Under the pieces are notes generated by a model that saw only the letters and a list, made by a program, of their open reading frames with translations, searched no databases and was not told the DNA's origin. Made by a program: the position numbers and the translations under genes. DNA of 64,000 nucleotides from Kibdelosporangium banguiense (GTDB lineage Bacteria > Actinomycetota > Actinomycetes > Mycobacteriales > Pseudonocardiaceae), in NCBI RefSeq assembly GCF_017876405.1, contig NZ_JAGINW010000001.1:10615203-10679202 (forward strand), written 5' to 3'. The stretch's first letter is position 1. Each line of letters begins with the position of its first letter. This document shows positions 34,743 through 45,026 of this stretch, one piece after another.

Positions 34743-34945
34743 GGGCCCTCACGTCGACCAGCTCAACCGTCGGTGCGGAAGCGGGCGGCCAGTTCGCTGC
34801 GAGAGCGGACACCGAGTTCGATGTCGCCGACAACGAGGAACTGCACCGCGTCCTGTGGGACCTGCCGCTCTTCCCGTACCTGACGATCACCGTGACACCG
34901 CTGGCCACGCATCCTTCCGCGCTCGGCGCCGCGTGCCGACCATGA
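34739..34945 (+). pseudogene. Truncated muconolactone isomerase-like protein
   Basis: The last ~50 residues match the C-terminal half of muconolactone delta-isomerase (F-D-V-A-D-N-E-E-L-H, then L-P-L-F-P-Y and T-P-L-A-T-H-P-S-A). The N-terminal half is missing. A TTG at 34739 overlaps the lyase stop as TTGA, so a 68-residue product could still be made. Likely a decayed gene. Confidence 0.6.
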
Positions 34946-34972
34946 TCGCTTTCAGCCCTGTCCCCTAGACTG

Positions 34973-35662
34973 ATGTGCGTGTCCGTCCCACCCGCGACCG
35001 GTGCCGGTTCGTCTCAGCCGGCCGGAGCCACCAAGCGCTACTGGGCGGCACAGGCGATCCGGCAGGCGATCCTCGATGGCCGCTACGCGCCGGGTGAGCG
35101 GCTGTTCGAGGAGAAACTGGCCGCTGAACTGGGCGTGAGTGCCACCCCGATCCGCGAGGCACTGCTCATCCTCGAAGCCAAGGGTCTGGTGCGGATCACG
35201 CCCCGCCGGGGTGCCACCGTGATCGCGTTGGGACGAGCCGACATCGAAGAGCTCTACCACGTACGCGGCATCCTCGAGCCCGCCGCGGTGTCGATGGCGC
35301 TGGAGCGGTTGTCGCGCAACGACCTCAAGCGCCTGGTGCTGGATCTCCAGGACACCCACGAGGAGATGCGCCAGGCTCTGCGAGTGCAGGACACCGCGCC
35401 GATCCCCCGGCTCAACATGCGGTTCCACTTCCGTATCTACGAGGCGTCCGGCTCCCGGCAGATGGTCGAGGCGATCGAGCGGCTGTGGAACATGCTGCCG
35501 TCGCACTCCCTGCGCAACATCCCGCACCGTTCCGAGTGGTCGTTCGACCAGCATCAGCGCCTGATCGACATTCTGGACGGCGACGACCCCGCGCAGGCCG
35601 CGGCCGCGATGCGCGATCACATCCTGCTGGCCGCCCAGTCGCTGATCCCCCACGTGCCCTGA
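34973..35662 (+). CDS. GntR family regulator, FCD subfamily
   Basis: 229 residues. Winged HTH (P-G-E-R-L-F-E-E-K-L-A-A-E-L-G-V-S-A-T-P-I-R-E-A-L) is followed by an FCD domain with metal-binding-type residues (F-H-x-x-I-Y and D-H). It lies directly upstream of a transporter gene whose promoter holds a perfect inverted repeat, its probable target. Confidence 0.92.
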   Translation: MCVSVPPATGAGSSQPAGATKRYWAAQAIRQAILDGRYAPGERLFEEKLAAELGVSATPIREALLILEAKGLVRITPRRGATVIALGRADIEELYHVRGILEPAAVSMALERLSRNDLKRLVLDLQDTHEEMRQALRVQDTAPIPRLNMRFHFRIYEASGSRQMVEAIERLWNMLPSHSLRNIPHRSEWSFDQHQRLIDILDGDDPAQAAAAMRDHILLAAQSLIPHVP

Positions 35663-35685
35663 CCCAGATACGCCCTCTCAGCCCG

Positions 35686-35730
35686 TTGACCTCGCACAAC
35701 AGCTTCTATAGAATCCGCTATATTCTATAG
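35686..35730 (+). promoter_or_regulatory. Promoter and CTATAGAAT-N7-ATTCTATAG operator for the MHS transporter
   Basis: -35 TTGACC (35686-35691) is 17 nt from -10 TAGAAT (35709-35714). A perfect 9-7-9 inverted repeat spans 35706-35730, with the -10 inside its left arm, so a bound repressor would block the polymerase. GntR/FCD proteins favour such AT-rich palindromes. Confidence 0.7.
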
Positions 35731-35778
35731 ATAGATCCGTCGCCGCGGGCTCGTGTTCAACGCAGAACAGGATTCGCC

Positions 35779-37098
35779 ATGCCGTCAGAAGTGCCTCCCA
35801 CCAGCAAAGACGTACGCCGAGTGCTGGCCGCCAGTGTCATCGGGACGACCTTGGAGTGGTACGACTACCTGATCTACGGCACCTTTGCCGCCCTGGTGTT
35901 CAACAAGCTGTTCTTCCCGGCATTCAGTCCGCTTACCGGGACGCTCGCGGCCTTCGCGACGTTCGCGGTGGGATTCCTCGCCCGGCCGTTGGGCGGAATC
36001 ATCGCCGGTCACTACGGCGACCGGGTCGGCCGGAAGACCATGATGATCCTGACCGTGCTGGCCATGGGCATCTCGACGACGCTCATCGGAGCCCTGCCGA
36101 CCTACGCCTCGATCGGGGTCGCCGCGCCCATCCTGCTCGTCGTGTTGCGCATCCTGCAGGGGTTCGCCATCGGTGGCGAACTCGGCGGCTCGGTCCTGCT
36201 CGCTGTCGAGTACGCCCCACAGAACCGCCGCGGCTTCTACGGGAGCTGGCCGTCGATGGGAGCCTTCGCCGGACTGTTCCTGTCGATGGCGGTGGCCATC
36301 CCGGTGACCTCGCTCCCGGATGACCAGTTCCTCGCGTGGGGATGGCGTATCCCGTTCCTTGCCAGCATCGTGCTCGTCGCCATCGGGTTGTTCATCCGCA
36401 CCTCTGTGACGGAGACACCGGCGTTCCGCGAGGTGCGCAAGACCGGGAGTGAGGCCCGCTTCCCCGTCATCGAGGTAATCCGTCGCTCACCACGTAACGT
36501 CCTGCTCGCAGCGGCCGCCTACATTCCCAACAACGCCTCCACGTATATCGCGACGGTCTTCCTGCTGTCGTACGCGACCAAGGACCTGGGCATTCCACGC
36601 ACGGTCTACATCACCGCGGTGATGATCGGCTGTGTCTTCGGGGCAGCGGCCACGCTCTTCTTCGGCGCGATGTCGGACCGTTTCGGACGCAAGCCGGTCT
36701 ACCTCACGGGCGTCACACTCGTGGCGCTGCTGACCTTTCCGCTCTTCTGGCTGGTCGGCGGGGCGACCTTCGTCTCCGTCGCGGCCGGCCTCATCGTCTA
36801 CTTCATCGCCAAGGGCGCCATACTCGGGCCACAAGGCGCCTATTTCGCGGAGCTTTTCGGCACCAACGTGCGCTACAGCGGTGCGTCACTCGGGTACAAC
36901 CTGGCGGCGATCCTCGTCGGCGCTCCGACGCCGGCGATCGCCACCGCGCTGCTGGCGTGGTCAGGCGGCGCCATCTGGCCGATCGTCCTCTATGTCGTGG
37001 TCATCTGCCTCATCGCGGGAATCGCTGTGCGGTTCGCCTGGGAGACCGCGCACGAGCCCTGGGAACTTCGTGCCGCGGAGCCGGAGGCCACTCGCTGA
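35779..37098 (+). CDS. MFS transporter, metabolite:H+ symporter (MHS) type
   Basis: 439 residues and about 12 membrane spans. The N-terminal T-T-L-E-W-Y-D-Y and the loop R-P-L-G-G-I-I-A-G-H-Y-G-D-R-x-G-R-K are hallmarks of the MHS group, which imports dicarboxylates, aromatic acids or betaines. It probably imports the acid used by the neighbouring pathway. Confidence 0.92.
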   Translation: MPSEVPPTSKDVRRVLAASVIGTTLEWYDYLIYGTFAALVFNKLFFPAFSPLTGTLAAFATFAVGFLARPLGGIIAGHYGDRVGRKTMMILTVLAMGISTTLIGALPTYASIGVAAPILLVVLRILQGFAIGGELGGSVLLAVEYAPQNRRGFYGSWPSMGAFAGLFLSMAVAIPVTSLPDDQFLAWGWRIPFLASIVLVAIGLFIRTSVTETPAFREVRKTGSEARFPVIEVIRRSPRNVLLAAAAYIPNNASTYIATVFLLSYATKDLGIPRTVYITAVMIGCVFGAAATLFFGAMSDRFGRKPVYLTGVTLVALLTFPLFWLVGGATFVSVAAGLIVYFIAKGAILGPQGAYFAELFGTNVRYSGASLGYNLAAILVGAPTPAIATALLAWSGGAIWPIVLYVVVICLIAGIAVRFAWETAHEPWELRAAEPEATR

Positions 37099-37133
37099 GC
37101 TCTGTCGCTGTCCAAAGAACACGAGGAGAATCT

Positions 37134-38618
37134 GTGCGCTACGTCGATGACGAGCAGGGCCCGTCGTTTCCCTACGAGCCGGGAAACGACAAGATCCGGC
37201 CGGAACGAGTCCCGGCCGCGCGATGCCCGCATCTCAAGCCGGTCGAGAGCGTCGACGAGCTGCTGCCGTACTTCGAGAACGTCGCCCGGCGCCCCTACAG
37301 TCCCGGGTTGTGGCCGGCCTGGGACCTGCGAAAAGGTGAACGGGTCCTGCTCAGGGTCACCAACTGGCACCATCCGATGGTCGTCGAGGCCGCCCGGCTG
37401 ACCTTCGAGAAGTTCGAGGTCGACTACAAGATCGAGATCGAGGACAAGGGCCCGGTCCCGATCTGGGAGGGCCATGACGAAGTCGAGTACTACCTGGCCC
37501 GCACGCCGGAACTGGCCCGCTGGATGGACGAGTGGGAGGAGTTCGACCGGATCGGCGCCTACGACAAGATCATCATGGGGTACGGCGGCCCGATCCTGCG
37601 CGAGCGGAAGACCAGGATCCAGCGATTCCCGTTCATCACACCGGAAATGGTGGCCTCCGCGGCGCACGCGCTACCCGCCGAACTGCTGACCGCGATCGAC
37701 GAATGGACCTGGCAGGCCGTCCGCCGGGCACGCACGGTGCACATCACCGATCCCGAGGGAACCGACCTGCGGTTCACCAACCACGACTCCTACTGGAACA
37801 AGGAAAGGACCGTCTACAACCGCGAACACGTCGAGAAGGCCTACTCCGGCAACGTCGCCTACGGCGAGACATACCTGCCCGGTCACATCTGGGGCCGGCC
37901 ACATTTCCACATCCCGCAGGAAGACGGGGAAGGTGTCATCGCCGGCACGATGAACCACATCGCGCCCTACCCACGCATGGAACTCCACATCAAGAGCTCC
38001 AAGATCATCGAGATCCGGGGTGGCGGCGAGTTCGGCGAAAAGCTCCGGACAGTCATGCGACAGAACGAGGACGTGCAGTACCCGGGCTACAACACTCCGG
38101 GAATCATGCAGTGGTGGGAGGCGTCCATCGGCACCAATCCCAAAGTGCACCGCCCTCGTGAAGGCTACGCGCGCGGGTACAACTGCGGCCTCTACGAACG
38201 TACCCGGAGCGGGATCATCCACATCGGATTCGGCACGGTGATCTCAGCCGACACCGAACGGCAGGCCGCCCGCGAGGGCAAGGTCGTGGGACACTGGCAC
38301 GTGCATCTCAACTACCCGACGTACATCGCGGAGGGCACCCCGGACGGGGACTTCGTCGTCATCGAGAACGGCAGGCTCAAGGCACTGGACGATCTGCGAA
38401 TCAGGGAGATCGCCGCGAAGTACGGCGACCCTGACCAGTTGCTGCGCGAAGACTGGATTCCCGCGGTACCCGGCCTGAACCTGCCCGGCGACTACGACCG
38501 GGACTACGCTTGCGACCCCATGGACTTCACCCTGACCGAACTGGACATCTGCCGGAAATGGCATCCCCTGTTCATGCGCATGATCGACGGTGGGAGCAAC
38601 CACACGGTATGTCACTAG
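37134..38618 (+). CDS. M29/AmpS- and NicX-like metalloprotein
   Basis: 494 residues from GTG 37134 (GAGGAG 6 nt upstream). H-I-T-D-P-E-G-T-D-L and later H-W-H-V-H-L-N resemble the metal-binding parts of aminopeptidase T/S (M29) and of 2,5-dihydroxypyridine 5,6-dioxygenase (NicX). The N-terminal extension is longer than usual. It follows the transporter by 35 nt, so hydrolysis or ring-opening of an imported compound is plausible, but neither is proven. Confidence 0.55.
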   Translation: MRYVDDEQGPSFPYEPGNDKIRPERVPAARCPHLKPVESVDELLPYFENVARRPYSPGLWPAWDLRKGERVLLRVTNWHHPMVVEAARLTFEKFEVDYKIEIEDKGPVPIWEGHDEVEYYLARTPELARWMDEWEEFDRIGAYDKIIMGYGGPILRERKTRIQRFPFITPEMVASAAHALPAELLTAIDEWTWQAVRRARTVHITDPEGTDLRFTNHDSYWNKERTVYNREHVEKAYSGNVAYGETYLPGHIWGRPHFHIPQEDGEGVIAGTMNHIAPYPRMELHIKSSKIIEIRGGGEFGEKLRTVMRQNEDVQYPGYNTPGIMQWWEASIGTNPKVHRPREGYARGYNCGLYERTRSGIIHIGFGTVISADTERQAAREGKVVGHWHVHLNYPTYIAEGTPDGDFVVIENGRLKALDDLRIREIAAKYGDPDQLLREDWIPAVPGLNLPGDYDRDYACDPMDFTLTELDICRKWHPLFMRMIDGGSNHTVCH

Positions 38619-39436
38619 GAACGACCGCGGCTCGCCCGTAGCTGGTACGCATCCGCCACCAGCGCACCGGATGCGTCCCACAAGTGGACCACGTCGTTGA
38701 GGAAGCGTGGGGAGACGGCGGTGCTCTCAGCCGCGGCAGCCAGCCAGGTCCCCTCTGGAGCCGATCTGATGTGGACGGTCAGCTGGATGGTCGGCAGCCA
38801 GCCGCTCACGCCGAGATTGCGCACGGCGGGCGGAAGCAGATCCGATGCGAGGACAAGCGAGGCGTCGTCGAGTTCCCGTCCGCCGCGATGCCGGATCCAG
38901 CCGGCCATCCGCGGCATCCCACTCGGTGCGCCGTCCAGCCAGCCGGCGTCCGCTGTGGACAAGCGGACCTCGACCTCGTTCATGATCGGTGCCATCCGCC
39001 GTCCCGGCAGGACAGTCGGCAGTTCGACGCAGGAACATGCGCCGGGCAGCTCCGGCCGCCCGGCGAGAAGCGAGACCGGATGTTCGGCGAGTGCTTCGTC
39101 GACAAACGTCGCGGTGCACGTGACGTGCGGACGTGCTTGCTGGGTCAGCGTCCCGACGACGCTCGAAGCGGACTTGCCTTCCCTTCGCATATGGACACTG
39201 ATCTTCGCCTCCCCCGGCCGGACGGGCGCGAGGAAGTGCCCGCTGACGGTGACCAGGCGCGTATGGCGTAGTCCGTGCCGAAGTGCCTCGACCATCAAGG
39301 CCAGCAGAAACCCTCCGTGGCAGACTCCGCCCATCGTCCACCGCTCCTCGATGGTCGTGCTTGCCTCCCGGTTGTCACCGGTGAAGACGAGTGCGCCCCG
39401 ATCTGTGTCGAACGCTTGTGTCCGGGCCTCTGCCAT
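38615..39436 (-). CDS. Hotdog-fold acyl-CoA thioesterase-like protein
   Basis: 273 residues with a double-hotdog arrangement. The first half has M-G-G-V-C-H-G-G-F-L-L-A and the second half L-P-T-I-Q-L-T-V-H-I-R, as in TesB-like thioesterases. It is last in the opp-hyu operon and overlaps the convergent M29/NicX-like gene by 4 nt. Role could be release of CoA from a dead-end acyl group. Confidence 0.75.
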   Translation of the reverse strand: MAEARTQAFDTDRGALVFTGDNREASTTIEERWTMGGVCHGGFLLALMVEALRHGLRHTRLVTVSGHFLAPVRPGEAKISVHMRREGKSASSVVGTLTQQARPHVTCTATFVDEALAEHPVSLLAGRPELPGACSCVELPTVLPGRRMAPIMNEVEVRLSTADAGWLDGAPSGMPRMAGWIRHRGGRELDDASLVLASDLLPPAVRNLGVSGWLPTIQLTVHIRSAPEGTWLAAAAESTAVSPRFLNDVVHLWDASGALVADAYQLRASRGRS

Positions 39437-39442
39437 CACAGC

Positions 39443-40243
39443 TCACCCTGTCTCGAAGGTTCGGGCGCGCAGACTCGCGGCCACCTCCCCTGCTGCCGCC
39501 ATGAGCTTCGGCTGCCACGCGTTGACCGCGACGTCGTTCAGCCGCGCAGTCGGAGCTGATAACGTGAGGATGGCCAGTAGCTGACCGAACTCGCCTTGCA
39601 GCGGAGCCGAGACGGCGCTGACGCCAGGTACACGGCGCCCATGTGAGACGGCGTACCCCTGGTCACGCACCCGTTCGATCTGCTTGAGGTGCTCGCTCAC
39701 CGGCTCAGGCCTCAGCTCTGGGCGCAGTCCGCAGAGATAGCGTTCGACGAAGGCCTGGCCGTAGCGGTTCCAAGTGTCCGCGAGCAGTACGAGGCTCGTG
39801 CCGCCATGTGCGATGGGGATCGGCCGGTAGAGCAGCTCCGCGTGACGGACGGGTGCGTGTCCTGGCAGCGTTTCGATGCAGGCGAACTGCGCGATGTTAA
39901 CCCGGGCGTAGAGACCTACGGTCTCGCCGCCGCAGGTCTCACGCAACTCGAGCATCGCGCCCGCGGCCGCCAGCTTGACCCGTGCATGTCCATCGAAAGC
40001 AGTGGACAACTCATGTGTGAGGAACCCGAGCACGTATTCGCCGCTCGACAGGCGTTCGACCGCCCGTGTCTTCTCCAAGGCTCGCAGCAGCCGGTACACG
40101 CCCGTCTGGCTGATGCCGGAAAGCTCCGCAAGACGGGAGGGCAGCAGTGGCCGACGTGCGCGGGCCAGTTCGACGAGCAGACCCATCGCCTTCTCGACCG
40201 AGGCGACCGAGTTGCGATCCCGGCGAACGCGAGCGTGGGTCAT
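39443..40243 (-). CDS. IclR family transcriptional regulator
   Basis: 266 residues: HTH with L-A-E-L-S-G-I-S-Q-T-G-V-Y-R-L-L-R-A-L-E, then the IclR effector domain (C-G-G-E-T-V-G-L, G-G-T-S-L-V-L-L-A). It is closely similar to the second IclR protein at 55.4 kb and starts inside the hyuB stop (ATGA), so it is transcribed with the operon it probably regulates. Confidence 0.9.
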   Translation of the reverse strand: MTHARVRRDRNSVASVEKAMGLLVELARARRPLLPSRLAELSGISQTGVYRLLRALEKTRAVERLSSGEYVLGFLTHELSTAFDGHARVKLAAAGAMLELRETCGGETVGLYARVNIAQFACIETLPGHAPVRHAELLYRPIPIAHGGTSLVLLADTWNRYGQAFVERYLCGLRPELRPEPVSEHLKQIERVRDQGYAVSHGRRVPGVSAVSAPLQGEFGQLLAILTLSAPTARLNDVAVNAWQPKLMAAAGEVAASLRARTFETG

Positions 40244-42033
40244 GGTCCGGCAGTGCTCGGCTGGGCGCGAAGGTCGGCCGTCGACTCCACATCGACCTCG
40301 TATCCGCCGCCACTCTTCGGGCGCAGCACAACGCCGTAGATGTCGAGTGCGTCATCGAACGGTATCCAGCGCTCTTCGACGTCCTGGAGAACGGCCTGCG
40401 GGTCGCGTTCCAGCGGATCTCCGTAGCCGCCACCACCGCAGGCGTGGCCGGTCACGTACTCGCCCGGTGCGAGCTCGACGGAGAAGGACGACGCAAGCGG
40501 CTGTCTGGTCCCGTCGATGCCGACCTTGTAGCTGGCGGCCAGGCATCCGTCCGCTCCCCCACGAACACCCCGCGCGGGGCTTTCGTAACCGTCAGCCATC
40601 GACTCAACGGCCATCGAGGCCGAAGTGGGACCATAGCTCACCTCCACTGTGGGGCCACCACGGAAACGCCCGGCGCCACCACTCCCCGAGATGATTCGCA
40701 GCGTACGGAACCGCAGCGGGAACTGCCGCTCGTCGATCTCGACACTGTTGCGGTACAGCAGACCTGCGACACAGGGAATCGTGTACGTCACCCAGCCGTC
40801 GGCGTGCGGCGACGCAGGCCCGCCGTTGTTACCCGCGGGAAAGAACGCGTGGTAGTCCGCACCGCGTCGAGGATCGAAGCCCGTGATCCCCGGGTACGAC
40901 ACGCCGAGGCCGATGCCGCCCTCGGCGATTCCCCAACCTTCGCCCAGCTGCGCGAACGCGGACTGCACCAGGTTGATCAACCGGTTGGTGGGAATCGACG
41001 TCGCCATCGAGCAGGAGGCCGGGAAGCGCGGGATGCCGACGATGCAGTTCTCGCGCAACAGCACCCGCACTCGCCGGAACGCGCCGGCGTTGTGCGGCAC
41101 GCCCGAATCGACCACACTGGACACACCCTGCATCACCGCGCTCAGGGTCGCGGCCACCGACGCGTTGATGCCCGCGGGCAAGCAGTCGATGTTGTCCCGT
41201 AGGTCCACGTCGACATAGCCGGCCTGTTCGTCCACTGTGATCTCGACCCGTAGGGGGATCCCGTCCGGCGCGACCGGCAGCGGGTCCATCCGGGACTCTG
41301 CGGTGATCCGGCCGCCGGGCAGCTTGCGCACCTCGTTGGCCATCATCCGCTCCGAGTAGTCGAGCCACTCGGCCGCCGCCTGTTCGATCACGTCGGCGCC
41401 GTACTTGTCGACCAGCTCACCGAGTCGCCGCTCCGCGGTGCGGGCCGCTCCCAGCATCGCGCGGTAGTCGCCGTACCAGAGCTCAGGAAAGCGCACGTGC
41501 TGACGCGCCATGCGGGTGATGTCGTGGATTTCCTGGTAGTCACGTTCGACGCGGATCGCGGGGAACACGAGCGTGCCTTCGCTGTAGACGTCCGCCGCGT
41601 CGATCGACTCACTGCCCGGCGTCGGTCCGCCGGAGTCCGCGACGTGTCCCTTGGCGACCGCTGTGAACAGGTGCCGGTCTCCGGCGAAGACCGGCACGAG
41701 CACGCCGAGGTCCGGCGTGTGGGAGTTGCCCAGATACGGATCGTTGTGCAGGAACGCGTCTCCCGGTCGCAGATCCGCGTGCAGGTCGCACATCGACTTC
41801 GTCTGGATGTCCGCGCCGTAGTTCTGTACCGGCAGGCCTTCCGCGGACGCGAGCAGCTGATGGTCGCCCGTGACGATCGCGCAGGAGAAGTCGCGGGAGA
41901 CGCTGATGAGGGTCGAGTACGCCGCCTTCTGCAGGGTGTGCGTCATCTCGCGCACGATCGCCTCGAAGCGATTGGCGATGACCGCCAGCAGGATGGGGTC
42001 GATCGTACGGGAGTCCGCTTGCGTGAGTGGCAT
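40240..42033 (-). CDS. Hydantoinase B/oxoprolinase family protein
   Basis: 597 residues from ATG 42033 behind GGAGGAGG. S-R-D-F-S-C-A, N-D-P-Y-L-G-N-S-H-T-P-D and a Gly-rich A-C-G-G-G-G-Y-G-D-P near the end are HyuB markers. With HyuA it forms an ATP-dependent enzyme that opens cyclic amides or carboxylates related substrates. Confidence 0.92.
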   Translation of the reverse strand: MPLTQADSRTIDPILLAVIANRFEAIVREMTHTLQKAAYSTLISVSRDFSCAIVTGDHQLLASAEGLPVQNYGADIQTKSMCDLHADLRPGDAFLHNDPYLGNSHTPDLGVLVPVFAGDRHLFTAVAKGHVADSGGPTPGSESIDAADVYSEGTLVFPAIRVERDYQEIHDITRMARQHVRFPELWYGDYRAMLGAARTAERRLGELVDKYGADVIEQAAAEWLDYSERMMANEVRKLPGGRITAESRMDPLPVAPDGIPLRVEITVDEQAGYVDVDLRDNIDCLPAGINASVAATLSAVMQGVSSVVDSGVPHNAGAFRRVRVLLRENCIVGIPRFPASCSMATSIPTNRLINLVQSAFAQLGEGWGIAEGGIGLGVSYPGITGFDPRRGADYHAFFPAGNNGGPASPHADGWVTYTIPCVAGLLYRNSVEIDERQFPLRFRTLRIISGSGGAGRFRGGPTVEVSYGPTSASMAVESMADGYESPARGVRGGADGCLAASYKVGIDGTRQPLASSFSVELAPGEYVTGHACGGGGYGDPLERDPQAVLQDVEERWIPFDDALDIYGVVLRPKSGGGYEVDVESTADLRAQPSTAGP

Positions 42034-42082
42034 GGCTGCCTCCTCCTGGTGTGAATCCGGGAACTGACTGTGCACAGCGGAC

Positions 42083-44155
42083 TCAGCCGAGTTCCATCAG
42101 GTAGTGGCCCTCGCTCGTGAGCTCGACATCGCTGCCGGGATAGACGACGATGGTCGTGGTGGGCTCAAGGATCAGCGCAGGCCCGGCGATCCGGTTCCCT
42201 GGCGCGAGCGAGTCACCCAGAAAGACCGGCACGTCGCGAGCGCGGTCGTCACCGAAGTATCCCGTTCGTGTGCGGTATGGCTCGGGCGTGCTTTGTGTGG
42301 TCACGGCACCTGTGCCGGGCGTTCGACGTTCCACCTTCGCGGTGAGCCTTCCCTTCCACACAAGGCATTCGACGTCGCCCTCACCCGCTACGGCGAAGAC
42401 CCGCTCGTGCGCCGCGCCGACCGCGCGGCGCAGGGACTCCACGTCGGCGTCACTCTTCAGCCGGGGTGAGTCGAGTTCGACCTCCAGATCCCAGAACTGG
42501 CCTGGGTATCGGGCCTCGACCAGGTACTGACGCTGGAACCGGGTGAACCCGCGGTCGCGCAGGCGCTGCGCGATGTCGTCGAGCTCGGCGTCGATCCCGT
42601 CGAGTACGGCGTTGACGGCGTCGACCGAGCCACTGGCCGACAGGAACTCGTGACTGCGCCACGTTTCCGAGACCACGTCCGAGAACTGCCCGCCGCACGC
42701 GCTGAATGCGCCGGACGTGCGTGGGATGAGCACTCGGCGACAACCGAGTTCACGGCCGATCGGTCCGATGTTCAGGCCGGCGGCACCGCCTCCAGCGACG
42801 ACAAGGCTCTCCCGCGGGTCGACACCCTCGCTGATCGTGATGTCCTGAATCGCCAGAACCATCAGTTCACTCGCCACGGTGATCACACCGAACGCCGTGC
42901 GCTCCAACGATTCACCGAGTTCGGCGGCCAGCGGAGCAAGCACCCGCCGCGCCGCGTCGACGTCGATCCTCATTCGGCCGCCGAGAAAGAAGTCCGGGTC
43001 GATGTAGCCGAGCACCACCGCCGCATCGGTGACCGTCGGACGTTCCCCGCCGCGACCGTAGCAGGCCGGACCTGGATCGGCCCCGGCGCTTTCGGGTCCG
43101 ACGCGCAGCAGGCCGCCCGGGTCGATCCAGGCGATCGAACCGCCGCCCGCCCCGACGCTACGAATGTCCACCGAGGACAGCCCGGTCAGATGGCCGGTGT
43201 ACTTCGGTCCGAGCCATGTGTCGCGAGTGAACTTGATCCGCCCGGCACGCAGGAGGCTGACGTCGAAGCTTGTCCCGCCGGTGTCGGCGACGACGATGTC
43301 CTCGCTGCCGATCTGCCCTGAGCCGTACTCGCGGCCGGCGACCGGCGCCAGCGACGGACCGGACTTGAGTGTGTAGATGGGACGTTCGACGAGATCCTCG
43401 AGGTGCATCGTCCCGCCGGAGGACGAGGCCACGAGCAGTTCGCCGGCGAAGCCCGCGGCGCGAAGGTCGTCGCGCACGCCGAGCAAGTGCCGCTGCATCA
43501 ACGGTTTGATCGATGCATCGATCGCCGCCGACGAGGATCGCGGATACTCGCCGACGATCGGGTTGAGTGCCGAGGACAGGGTGTAGGGGACACCGGGCAG
43601 CAGTTCCTCGATCAATCGGCCGGCCGCTTGTTCGTGGACGGGATTCGCGACCGCGTTGATCAGGGACACCGCGACAGCCTCGACCCCCTGGTCGCCAAGC
43701 AGCTTCAGGACAGTGCGCGTCGCTGCCTCGTCGAGCGGGGCGACCACCCCGCCTTCCGTGTCGACTCGCTCGTCGATCTCGAAGGTGAGCCGGCGCGGGA
43801 TGTACGGCGCGGGAAACTGTTGCGTGAAGTCGTACGCGCTCTGCTTCCCACCCTGACGCAACACCAGGGTATCCGGAAACCCTTTTGTGGTCAGGAATGC
43901 TGTCTTCGCCACATGGCCGGTCAACATCGCGTTGGTGGCGTGCGTCGTCGCGTAGACGAACAGATCACATCGCTGCACAATGGTGGCGGCCGGAAGACCG
44001 ATCTGTTCGGCCGCCATCTCCAGCCCGGCACGGAGCCCCTCGAAGATCCGATCGCGCGTGGTCGGGCTCTTGCCCAGTACGAGCCGTCCGTCCTTTCCGG
44101 ACACGGCGACGTCGGTGAAGGTGCCCCCGGCATCGACTGCGATTCTGAACGACAT
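42083..44155 (-). CDS. Hydantoinase A/oxoprolinase family protein
   Basis: 690 residues from ATG 44155. The ATP-binding fold starts V-D-A-G-G-T-F-T-D, with later D-T-G-G-T-S-F-D-V and G-A-G-G-G-S-I-A. HyuA proteins use ATP to phosphorylate the ring amide for hydrolysis. The gene lies between the importer ATPase gene and hyuB, suggesting that the imported solute is its substrate. Confidence 0.92.
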   Translation of the reverse strand: MSFRIAVDAGGTFTDVAVSGKDGRLVLGKSPTTRDRIFEGLRAGLEMAAEQIGLPAATIVQRCDLFVYATTHATNAMLTGHVAKTAFLTTKGFPDTLVLRQGGKQSAYDFTQQFPAPYIPRRLTFEIDERVDTEGGVVAPLDEAATRTVLKLLGDQGVEAVAVSLINAVANPVHEQAAGRLIEELLPGVPYTLSSALNPIVGEYPRSSSAAIDASIKPLMQRHLLGVRDDLRAAGFAGELLVASSSGGTMHLEDLVERPIYTLKSGPSLAPVAGREYGSGQIGSEDIVVADTGGTSFDVSLLRAGRIKFTRDTWLGPKYTGHLTGLSSVDIRSVGAGGGSIAWIDPGGLLRVGPESAGADPGPACYGRGGERPTVTDAAVVLGYIDPDFFLGGRMRIDVDAARRVLAPLAAELGESLERTAFGVITVASELMVLAIQDITISEGVDPRESLVVAGGGAAGLNIGPIGRELGCRRVLIPRTSGAFSACGGQFSDVVSETWRSHEFLSASGSVDAVNAVLDGIDAELDDIAQRLRDRGFTRFQRQYLVEARYPGQFWDLEVELDSPRLKSDADVESLRRAVGAAHERVFAVAGEGDVECLVWKGRLTAKVERRTPGTGAVTTQSTPEPYRTRTGYFGDDRARDVPVFLGDSLAPGNRIAGPALILEPTTTIVVYPGSDVELTSEGHYLMELG

Positions 44156-44192
44156 CTTGCTTCCCTTCGAAACACAACTCTCTGCCACGGGC

Positions 44193-45018
<826 letters not shown>

Positions 45019-45026
<8 letters not shown>

